A stretch of 64,000 bases of DNA. Source: Danio rerio. Its lineage: Eukaryota > Chordata > Actinopteri > Cypriniformes > Danionidae. The translations under genes and the position numbers were made by a program. The notes under the pieces were generated by a model, which was given only the letters and a program-made list of their open reading frames with translations, was not told where the DNA came from and did no database searches. Below are positions 21,204 through 31,700 of the stretch, in pieces (within the stretch, counting starts at the first letter, position 1; each line of letters starts with the position of its first letter). Location of the stretch: the NCBI RefSeq assembly GCF_049306965.1, contig NC_133188.1, positions 9,659,501-9,723,500 on the forward strand. The letters are read 5' to 3'.

Positions 21204-21929
21204 CTCCCCATTACATATCAGATTAGAAATATATTTATTTTTAACAGGAAGGAAACATTTTTAATAAATAATGCAAATGTGGATCAGTTTCTTTCTCCAT
21301 TTCACAAGTGTAAGTATGTGCAATTAAAATGGTTGCCTCTTTGTTTTCTCTACAAATTATGTATTTAATTGTTTTTTGCTACTTATAACCGCTTGTAGTG
21401 CATCTAGTTAACTCTTTATATTCTCATATCACGTCTAATGCCATGATGAAAATGTGACGCATGCCGCTTTGTTTACGGATTTAAATGCGTTTGCATTTAA
21501 ACGCACAATCCTCTGGCACTTGTCGTTGCTATGGCCATCATCAGTTTCCGGGATAAATAACAAAACGGGAGGGTGGCGGGAGATGGGTCTGAAATTACAG
21601 GAGACTCCCTACTTCCTACTTCAATATTGTTGATAAGCCATGGTGGGCATTTCTCTCCGTCTCACGCTGAACGCTGTTGACCAATCACAAAAGAGTACAA
21701 TAGGACCAATCAGTGTAGATTAGCATCGCGTTAGGGAGGGGTGTAGAAACAAATTAACTGTTAAATAATCATAAGCGAGTCGCTGGCATAATTTGGTAAA
21801 AATAAATGCATATTCTACGACAATGAAAGTGTACTTTGACCTTGAATGCACATCAGCCTGTTGTTGGAGACCCCCCCCCCCCAAAAAACAAAATATGACC
21901 CTTTTTAATGTATAATAGGGGCTCTTTAA

Positions 21930-22772
21930 ATCCATTCAGACAAACTCCGGGTCTGACAGAAGAACTTTTAGCTTAGCTTAGCATAGATCCTTGAATCAGA
22001 TTAGACCATTAGCATCTCGCTCAAAAAATTCCTAAGAGTTTTTAAAGTAAAACTTGACTCTTGTGTAGTTAAAGTATGCACCGAGACTGATGGAAATGAA
22101 TAGCTGCTATGTTCCAACTTGACATGGCTAGTAACTATACCTATACGCCTCTCGGGAAGTATACATGGGCATTCTGTTTGAATGGGTAAATCAAATTCTT
22201 CAAAACTGCTAGCCAAGATTACGATTACATTACATACTATGAATAACCAATAAAATTAAACAGTAACTGTCCTTTTTGTTTAATTTATAAATGTCTATAT
22301 CACACAATATCTGCAGAAACTCACATCTAGTCCAAGCCCCTCCCCTGGAGAATTGTCATTCTATACTGATCGCTGATTGGCTCATGTACTAAAAGGTGGG
22401 CTTTATTTGCCATATATCAATCACTGATTGGCTCCTGTACTAGAAGGCGGGGCTTCATTTGCCATAATGACTGTTTCACTTTTCCCATTCAAAAGTATAC
22501 GAGTGACACGTCATGTGTATTCTATAATCATTGCTATACTCTCATTCTGGAGTAATAATCAAAGATTTTGGACTATTTGTTAGACCCAGAGATCAGCTGA
22601 ACGGATTAAAATGATCAAACTCAACAGTTTAACTCTGAGTGACTTGAAAAATGAGCCTATTTGCCAAAAAGCCTTCCTTTAAATCAGTCATAATTAATAT
22701 AAAACAAAAAAAAGTATATTGTTTCCTTTCATAACTTAAATTACAGTCAATGTAACTGCATAGAGACTCAAA

Positions 22773-22773
<1 letters not shown>
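21930..22773. other. Non-coding spacer with paired CCAAT/GC-box-like motifs (B1)
   Basis: No gene is seen. Two direct copies about 51 bp apart of CTGATTGGCTC are each followed by GTACTA.AAGG.GGG (22373-22400 and 22424-22451), so CCAAT-like and GC-box-like words are spaced regularly. It is conserved in B2 (about 49038-49115). No open reading frame follows. Confidence 0.4.

Positions 22774-22842
<69 letters not shown>
22774..22842. repeat. (TG)n microsatellite (B1)
   Basis: About 34 uninterrupted TG units. The B2 counterpart (49439-49493) is shorter and has one interruption. Confidence 0.95.
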
Positions 22843-22845
<3 letters not shown>

Positions 22846-24530
22846 TTATAATCAGTGAGGGACCACTGACTTCACAAAATATCACAAGAACGCAAGCATG
22901 TTTGGAGTAAATGACGAAAGAATTTTCACTTCTGACCTTTTAATGATTCCTCTCTCTACAGCATATCTCCAAATTAATCAAAAATCAACCCTGAAACCTG
23001 TTTCCAAAAATCATCAGAAAATTTACAAGTACAAAAACAACATTTTTGTGAATTTTTATTATTATTATTATTTATTATTAAATATATTGCAGGGATAGTA
23101 GTACCTGTGTAATATTTTGAAATGAATTTCTTCTACCTGATTTGGGCGTAAAAATGTATTGTTGACCAAAAATCATCGATAAATGGGAAAGAAAAATATT
23201 GTTTCCATTTCAAAATGGCTTTCAGGAAACATCCACCAATGCGTAAAGCACTTTGAGAGTGCAGGAAACGTGCTATATAATGTAAGGAATTATTATTATT
23301 AATTATTATTTATTCATTTCTATGTGAAACACTTTCATGAGCCCATTTAGCCAATAAGACAAAAACATAGTTTTACTAAAGTAAGCTTACATTTATCCAC
23401 ACAAAATAAACCTGACTGTATTATTGTAGTAAAGCCGAGGTTATTTGTGTTAAATATGCCATTTCAGCCTGCAGAATGTCATTTCAAACTGTGGCCTAAG
23501 AAAAATATAGAAAAGAAATATCGAGTTTCTGTATAAAACTAAATAATTCCTCTCACTGTATAGTTCCTAAAGTTAACTAGACAGAAACAAATGTATGTTA
23601 ATTTTAACAGAATCATTCAAATAGCAATTAATCTGATTGATGTTAACGTTAAAGGTTTGATCAAGCTTTTAAGTAAAACAATAATTAGTTTAGTTACAGT
23701 ACCGTTAACATAACATTAATATTTACATTACAGTTACATCAATGTTAGCATTAGCATCAAATGCTAATTAGCGCTACTAGCCTGTGACATACAGTAATAA
23801 ACGTTACATCTAATTACACTGACTTAAATATTCATTTGTTTAATTTGTAATTGTTTATTTTATTTAGGTTATTTTTTCTTTTTAATTCGCATTTTTCACT
23901 TAGTGAAGGCGGGGACTGTTGACTAACGTTGTTAGCTCTAAATTAGTTGACTGCAATGCTGTGATGGTGTTAGCATGTAGCATGTTCACACAATAAAATA
24001 AGCACAGTTCGCAATTAAAACCATTTCATACCTTTTGTTGTAACTTAATAAAATCTACAGCAATTAATGTCAATAAAGATGTTTAATCCACAAGAATTTG
24101 ATCATTATTCCTACCTGTTAGCGTTCACATAGGTTCGGTCCTTATTTAGGCTAGAGTGGGTTATTTTTTGTGAATGAATCTGTGGATTTAAATAAATTGT
24201 GAGAGTCGATTCATCCTTGACCTATTCATAAATACAACAGTTGCTTTGTTGCTGAATAAATGTCTTATTCACTTAAGACAGTGTCTTACCACCACCAACT
24301 GGCGGTTTCAGGTAATACATGGATAACTTTATTTTGTTGCATATTTTTCTTTTTAATTTATTATTTGAAGCATTATTCATTTAAAAAAACAATTCACAAG
24401 AATAACAAATTTATATAATCATAATATATAAAATATAATATAAATTATAATAATAATACTGTTAAAAATGATAAATAATTGATAATGAAAATATAAAATA
24501 ACTGAAATGAGCTACTCAAAATAAATGAAT

Positions 24531-24552
24531 CACACACACACATGCACACACA

Positions 24553-24623
<71 letters not shown>
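24531..24623. repeat. (CA)n microsatellite, long allele (A2)
   Basis: About 46 units with two early interruptions, upstream of the A2 kinase gene. It is the longest of the three orthologous tracts. Confidence 0.95.
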
Positions 24624-24625
<2 letters not shown>

Positions 24626-24840
24626 GTATAAATATATATAAACATGGTAAAAATTGTAATAAAAGCAAAACGCAGAAAAAGTTGTGCATGACAGAAAAAA
24701 ATACATAGGCCTAAGTGCAAAAATAAATTAATGAATAATTGGAAAAAATGTGTATAAGCAGGTGGCTGTGTGAGCACATTAAGGCGAATGAGCCAGTCAG
24801 TCTAGCGCGGGCCTGCATTAGAAGTTTGTTGTGTTTTAAA

Positions 24841-24939
24841 AAGTCTCTACGTCATACCAAATGGAACTGTGGAACTCTGACATCATCGGTGACAGTAAAA
24901 AGCTTTTGACGTAGCAGAAACTCTCATTAGCTTCTTTGG
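24841..24939 (+). promoter_or_regulatory. Candidate core promoter of A2 kinase gene
   Basis: It is conserved with A1 and A3. It has CTACGTCATACC, a CRE-like word missing in A1, then TGACATCATCGGTGACAG, TAAAAAG and TGACGTAG just before the first ATG. No transcript start is visible. Confidence 0.4.
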
Positions 24940-27900
24940 ATGTCTAGTAGTTCAGTACTTTCTGCGATTCAACAGTACAGTGATAAAATGGCATTTTCAA
25001 AACTGATTAACCGTCTGAAGAAAGCGTTTGGTGTTAAGTGTGCGAACGAACAACCGTGTGAGCCACTCGAACCCACCGGCAGCACGACAGAGAATCACCG
25101 TCATCTGATGACCGATGACCCGGCCGTCGCTGCAGGAAAACAGGCAGGGAGACAGAAAAAGAGGAAACTCAAATTGTCTCCCATCTTCTTCGCCTGTTTT
25201 TCCAGAAGAAGAGCTACTGTTGTTGGTAAAATAGATTTATGAGCACTTTTAATTACTAAAGCATACTGTTAAACACACCAAACACATCACATAAGTGTTT
25301 AAAGATCAGAAATGAACATTACTGGAAGACATTTTAGAAAGAGTTTCTTAAAGCCACAGTTCACATAAACAAGACAATTCTGTCATAATTTACTCCTTAA
25401 ACCTGTTTGAGGTGCTTTCAGCCATTGACTTCCACAGTATTTTGTGTTCCTACAATGAAGGTTAATGGCTGCTGATTTCAGGAATTTTCTTCAGAATTTG
25501 TAGTTTTGTGTAAAAAACAGAAAAAATAAGAATTATTTGTATTAGGATTTTTTATTTCAGTGAGCTTTGCCTTTAGATATATAGTTTACTTGTTTGCTAA
25601 TTCAATGCAGAAAACCCATGAAGATCATCAATAAAACACATTGAGTAATGTTTCTGCAAATGAACTGTTCAAATATCTTGTCAAAAAGAGTCGTAGAGTC
25701 ATATTAATGATGTTCCTTCCTCTCTTTAGATCAGCTATGTGTGCAGGAGATCCACAAACTTCACGCAGAGCCCATCAGTAGCTCTAAATTCTTCTGCACT
25801 GCTGTGAGCAACCTGGAGCTGGAAGTTCTCCAACCTCCAGCTCTTGATGCTCCAGAAGACGAAGATTTAGACTCTAAACCGGAAGTGAACAGCTTTGACT
25901 CTGCAGTGGTCATTGAGAACGACTCTGCAGAGCTTCACTTCCCAACAGACAACGAATCCTCCCTCAGTGAGGACAGCCTGGAGCAAGAGCTTGATAGTCC
26001 TTCAAGTTCACCATCCGATGAGGACAATGAACTTCCAGTGAGCCAGCAGCTCATAACAGATGACATCTGTGACTCTGCCCTGGATGAAAACTCGAACCCT
26101 TCACCGGATCAGGTCTCACAAGAGGACTCTGCTGTGAAGTCTACAGCAGATGATGGGACCTGCTTGGACAATAGTAAGTTTATTGCTGGAGTTCAGAACA
26201 TTTGTTTAGGCTCATCAAACTTTGTAAAATTATACAGTTGAAGTCAAAATTATTCACCCTCCTGTGATTTTTTTATTAATATTTTTTTAAATATTTCCCA
26301 AATGATGCAGAGCAATAAAGTTTAAGTATTCAGAACTTTAAGCTGAACACTGGTATCTTGGAAAATGTCCAGTAAATATGATGTACTGTCATCACGACAA
26401 AGATAAAAGACATCAGTTATTAGAAATGAGTTATTAAAACTATCATGTTCTGAAATCTGACAATAATTCTGACTTCAACTGTTTGTGTTTTTATTTGGTT
26501 TATAATTTAATGACATTTTCTTCATTTTTAACAGATGACATCAGCTGCCGCTACAAACTCGGAAAGCAGCTTGGTGAAGGAGGTTTCGGCTCCGTGTATG
26601 AGGGGATTCGCATACAGGATGGTCTGCAGGTATTCATTTTTGTAGACTCAAATCCTCTGATGAAGTTCCCTGTTTAAAGAACATCATCAGAGCTTTCATT
26701 GTTTGGACATTTCTGCTGACGAATGAATCCTCTGTTCAGGATTTATGACTGAATGAAATGATCTCCGTGCACATGTTAATTGTTGGCTTGTTCCTTTAAA
26801 CAGGTGGCAGTTAAATTTGTCCAGAAGACCCCAAATATGCAAGATGTCAGCTCTGTGAGTAGACTACACTTTCTGTTCGCTGTGTTCAGTTTATAAAGTC
26901 TTATATTTATTATAGACCACAGGCTGTGGTCAGAAACCCTTGTTTGAAAACCAACATTATTATTTTGTTTTCAGTCATGTGACCAGCCACTTCCTTTAGA
27001 GATCACCTTGGCAAACATGGCCAGCGGTGGCTCCAGGTGTTCGAACATTATTAAGCTCCTGGACTGGCAGGTCTTTGAAAACCATTATGTCATGGTGATG
27101 GAGCGGCCTAGTCCAAGCATGGACCTGGAGGCATTCCTTGAAGTCAGCGGTGGAGTCCTCAGTGAGAAAACAGCACATACCATCATGAGGCAAGCTGTTT
27201 ATGCGGCCAACGTGTGCTGTTACCGCGGGGTGTTCCACCGGGATATTAAGCTTCAAAACCTGCTGGTGAACCCCGACACACTGGAAGTCAAGCTGATCGA
27301 CTTCGGGTGTGGAGACTTCATGATGGAATCAGCCTACAGTCTCTTCTCTGGTAGGTGTTTTGAATAGTGTGGTCAAAAGTATCGACTTCGGTACCAATCG
27401 ATTCTGACATTTAACAAGTCAATTTGAGCGCTGTTAAACACCACTGATTGGCCATTGGTGTTCACATGCTCAGCAAATATGACTGTGATGAGTGTCGGTA
27501 TCGATTGGTAGTTGATACTTTTGACATCACTAGTTATGAATGTGCATAAGCATTATTAATATACGTATTGAAAGCTGGTTAATTAGCACAGCTGAAGCCC
27601 ATCTGGTATATATATTCAACATGATGCTAAACTAAACGTCTCTCCTCCAGGCACAGAAGCGTACATCCCGCCAGAGTTTTATGAAAAAGGATGCTACCGG
27701 GCCAAACCAGCGACGGTCTATTCTCTTGGGGTTCTTCTGTTCACAATGCTCCATGGAGAATTCCCATCAGCGTATGACCTGTACTACCTTCAACATGACT
27801 GGTCCAAATTTACCCTCTCTCAAGGTGAGATGTTCATCAAAGAACAATTAAGTGAAACAGCTTAATAATAATAATAACAACAATAACCTTCCTCTCCATT

Positions 27901-28013
27901 TCTTCTTCACAGAATGCTGTGATATGATGACGGCTTGTCTGCATGAGAATCCAGAGTGCAGAATTCCTCTAGAAGAGATGCCTTACCACGACTGGTCCAT
28001 GCTGGAGTTCTGA
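24940..28013 (+). CDS. PIM-family serine/threonine kinase (pimr-like), copy A2
   Basis: Exons are 24940-25225, 25730-26173, 26535-26629, 26804-26854, 26975-27350, 27651-27824 and 27913-28013, with the same phases as A1 and the same 508-aa length. Exon 1 encodes the same protein as A1. Exon 2 differs at a handful of residues (for example ELH to KLH early in the exon, NTS to NPS, ADN to ADD). The kinase domain differs at few positions, such as RCSNII for RCPNII and EFPSAY for EFPLAY. Gly loop, Lys279, Glu301, HRDIKLQN, DFG and YIPPEF are all intact, so it should be as active as its neighbours. The acidic, Ser-rich exon 2 is the fastest-changing part. Its short 3' UTR ends tail-to-tail with the A2 protease gene. 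Member identity within pimr is not determined. Confidence 0.93.
26235..26481. mobile_element. Tc1/mariner-type MITE in kinase intron 2 (A2)
   Basis: Orthologue of the A1 insertion, with ends CAGTTGAAGTC and GACTTCAACTG and TA at the left. Confidence 0.75.
27370..27530. mobile_element. Palindromic MITE in kinase intron 5 (A2)
   Basis: Orthologue of the A1 element at 6481-6642, nearly identical in sequence and with the same ends. Confidence 0.6.
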
Positions 28014-28061
28014 GTCACATTAGCAGAATGTTTTGTATATTTGATTTTTGTACATGTCTGT

Positions 28062-28067
28062 AATAAA
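28062..28067 (+). promoter_or_regulatory. Polyadenylation signal of A2 kinase gene
   Basis: AATAAA 49 bases after the stop codon, in the same context as in A1. Confidence 0.75.
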
Positions 28068-28350
28068 GATATATTTTATTGAACTCACTTGTGTTGTGGC
28101 TTATATTGTGATCTAGCCCCAGTGTTGTCAGATTGTGTGGATTTAAACTGGTTTTGTATGGGGTGACAAAAATTTGGCATGAGGTTTGAACAGCATCCAG
28201 TCCTTTCCAACACACACTGCAGTTGACACTGGCGTCATTACGGCGCACTTTTAGAAATACACTTTTTCAGAATGCTGTACAGCGCTGACCCAAAACCTAA
28301 ACATATCAGTCACTGCGACATCAGCAAATCATCCATAAATATTCCAATGG

Positions 28351-28356
28351 TTTATT
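28351..28356 (-). promoter_or_regulatory. Candidate polyadenylation signal of A2 HtrA2-like gene
   Basis: TTTATT on the + strand (AATAAA on the - strand), at the position equivalent to 7461 in A1. Confidence 0.5.
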
Positions 28357-28767
28357 GTGAAATCAGAGCTGTTCAGAAAAATGTATTAAAATACAAACGT
28401 CGTAACATGAGAATGTGAGACTCAATACAAAACATCAGCATTTTCACAATAAGAGCACCCAGTTTTATTAAGGTCGTTGAGTGTTTGTTGCCATCATGAC
28501 AATCCTAAACAAAATATTCAGTGATATTCCTTCAAATCAATACTGATAGTGTAGTTTGCGCAGACACACTGAGGTTTATCCAGTGTACAGAAGTCTGAAT
28601 CATCCACATTATTTCAAACGCTTCCAGAAACACGTTTACTACACGAATGTCCAGCGTTTGCTAAAACTGTTCAACTCTTTAGATGATTCCTTTCTTACAA
28701 CAGCTCCAACTATGACAGCTTCTCATTACTCACCATTTCTTAATCTTACTAAATACTTGACTTGATG

Positions 28768-31700
28768 TCACTCTGTGGACTCTGGGGTCATGTGCAGCAT
28801 GAGCAGGTCGGCCCCCCGGCGGACCACCACATTTAAGCTTTCGCTGGTTCTCACAGCATTATATATCTCCTCCGACGTGTTCACCTTTACCCCATTGATC
28901 TCAATAATAACATCTCCTGGCTTCATTCCGGCTCTGCAAAACAGAAAACAGGAAATGACATCATCAATAGGATGCCTTAATCAACAGCTGATAACATCAT
29001 GTTCAGAGAGCAGCACACCTGTTGGCTGGAGATCCTACAATCACACGGTGGATGAAAACTCCATGAGAAACATCAGGGAAGGACGGGTCTCGCATCCTTA
29101 GTTCTTCGATTATACTGAGGAGGGGAAAAAGAGAATTTAAAGATAATAAAAGACTCACTTCAGTGCAAACACAGGAGTGTGTGCACAGGGAAATATGCAA
29201 AAATGTAATCCATGTAACAGTGTGCACAAACACACGTGAGTTAATACGATTGATTATTAACCAGTGTCTGCACATTTTATGACCAAAATTTATGAGCAAT
29301 TTCTTTTTAGTCAGGCCTGTGGATATCTTTCAATATCCATAACACACATTTAATCTGATTCATTACAGCATGTACTGATAAATTAATTCAATGCATTGCA
29401 AATTAACAGCATTTCTTTTGTCACACTCTATGCCAGGGGTGGCCAACCCTGTTCCTGGAGATCTACCTTCTTGCAGATTTCAGTTGCTACCCATATCAAA
29501 CACACCTGAACAAATTAATTAGGACCTGAACACCACGTGATAATTACAGGCAGGTGTGTTTGATATGGGTTGCAACTGAACTCTGCAGGAAGGTAGATCT
29601 CCAGGAACAGTGTTGGCCACCCCTGCTCTATGCAAATGAAGTAGTATGAATGTTTTGTTGAGGTGTTTTTTGTTGAAGCGAATGTAATATTGATTGTTAT
29701 GCTGATATATCTACAGAGATGGGAAGTACAAATACTTTGTTACTGTACTTAAGTAGATTTTTCTAGTATCAGTACTTTACTCCACTACTTATTTCTTTGA
29801 CTACTTTTTACTTCTTACATTTTTACACAAATATCTGTACTTTCTGCTCCTTACATTTTTTAATTCACGCACGTTACTTTTATTTTCATGTGTTTGGTGG
29901 CGCGATCAATATTATTTCGTGTCATTGCGCAATATGAACAGTTTTGATGCAGTCAGTCCATATTTCCTCATTGTGCACCTGTGTGCTGCACTGCGTGGCC
30001 TTTTCAAGGCTATTGTGCACTGTACATGGTTTAGTTTATGAAGATTACAATGAGAAAGGCTAGGATGACTACGCAGATGTGACAGAGGGAGACTTTAAAT
30101 CTAACATGACTGATGCTGCCCTGTTTACACGATAATAAAACACATTTTGCTCGTTCAGATCACAGGTAGACAACCAATCTCTCTAAATTAACCGTTTGAC
30201 TTTTATTTTAGGTACTTTATTATTAAAGACAAATTACTGACATTTGTGTTTTTTATACAGGGAAATTACAATATTATTTATACAGTATTTTTTCTGTTAT
30301 TTTAAATTATATTCAAAAGTTGGTAAAAATTACAAACATTATCTGTAAGTTAACGGCTTGACTGTTATTTTATGTACTGTAAGTAATGGCAAATTACAGC
30401 AATTTGTCTGTTTTGTACAATAAAATTGATGTATTATTTACAGTGTTTTTTCCTGTTTTTTAAGTACATTTAAAATTCTAAAGTAATAAATTGTAATTAC
30501 TTGAATTAATTACTTTACTAAAAAAAAAAAAAGTCAAATGACTGGCAGCTACGGCTGCCAAACAAAAACTATAAAATTAAGGTAAAATTTCTTTGTTGAA
30601 AAAAAGTTCAAAAAGTAATAAATCTACAGATATTTGTATTAAAATGTTTACAGAGAAACACTGTTATTTTACAGACTTTTTCTAAATTATTACGAACAAA
30701 TCCATCTAATAAAGTAACACACTAAGAGTGCTCACATACACCTGTTTCAGATTCTGCTGATTGCACACACATAGTCGGAGGATCGTTATGAACTGATTAC
30801 ATGCACTTTAAAAGCAGCACAGACGCACGCACCAATTGCTTAGTCTCGTTATACTGCTACTGTGAACATAATGATGCGTTTCTCTTCTTTTGCTTTGTTT
30901 GTAAGTTGTTTATGTTGTTTGCTGCTAGGACTGATCATTTGCTTGTTAATTGACCATGACTCTGGATTCACTGCATACATCTGTTTGCAGTTTGCCCCTG
31001 TGTAGACTTGTTTGCCTGACCATCTCTGTGTATTAAACCTGCATTTGAATCTGCACCTCTTTGTCAGGGTCCCCTTAACGTTACAGTTCCATTTCATTTA
31101 AGATTTGGAACTGAATCATTTCATACAACTTAAACCTCTATATGTTTTAAAGTAATACTATTCAATAAAATGTAATGTTATAGTTGTGAGAATTTTAATC
31201 AGTTGTATCTCAATTGATGTTTTCCAAACTTTTTTGATCCAAAATAAAACTGTTAAATTACGACCAAAAGCATGTCTTGGCATTTTATTAAAGGCGTTTA
31301 ATTGGAAAAAAAAAAAATTAAATAGCGTTGTTTTCTCTTGAACTTTTAGTGCAGTCACTTTATTAATAGCGTTCGATCATAATAATCTAGGAAAAGTCTG
31401 TAAAATAACAGTGTTTCTCTGTAAAACTCTTGTGTTACTTTATTAAATGGATTTGATAGTAATAATCTAGGAAAAGTCTGTAAAATAACTGTTTTTCTGT
31501 AAAAATTTTAATGACAATATCTGTAGATTTATTATTTTTTGCACTTTATTTAAACAAAACAATTTTACTGTAATTTTATGGTTTTTGTTTGGCAGTTGTA
31601 GCTGCCAGTCATTTGACCTTTTTTTTTAAGATTTTTTTTTTTACAGTGTAGATCATTGAAATGGCAGAAAGTATGTCCACGGTTTAATTACTCTTGCTAA

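Larger units (their letters stand above)
20601..21280. mobile_element. Left part of nested hAT element (B1), right end deleted
   Basis: It begins CAGGGCCGGATTAACC after the 8-bp sequence GCCCCGCT, exactly as in B2 where the intact right end and second duplication survive. In B1 the sequence runs to ATGCAAATGT and is then fused to the downstream Kolobok sequence. Confidence 0.75.
20377..21925. mobile_element. Kolobok-like DNA transposon, deleted form (B1)
   Basis: The element starts AGAGCCCCTATTCTGGG and ends ATAATAGGGGCTCT. The tetranucleotide TTAA flanks both sides (20373-20376 and 21926-21929), the Kolobok target signature. The B2 copy keeps a THAP-domain exon, which fits Kolobok transposases. 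Here a deletion joins the inside of the nested hAT element directly to the 3' part of the THAP exon at about 21280. Confidence 0.7.
18833..23177. other. Spacer B1 between copies A1 and A2
   Basis: It contains no host gene. In order it holds AT-rich sequence with short (ACA)n and (AAT)n tracts (18833-19645), a DANA-type SINE, a palindromic fish repeat, a deletion-bearing Kolobok-like transposon enclosing part of a hAT element, a segment with paired CCAAT/GC-box-like motifs, a TG microsatellite, and about 300 bp of conserved sequence of unknown kind before A2. Spacer B2 is the same region without the internal deletion. I found no missing first exon for the A1 protease here. Confidence 0.7.

Noticed and set aside
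22001-22216. 71-residue frame on the - strand, also in B2
   Set aside because: It has no recognisable domain or splice context, and it lies in spacer DNA so similar between B1 and B2 that conservation carries little weight. I considered it as a missing protease leader exon but saw no leader-like or core-like residues.
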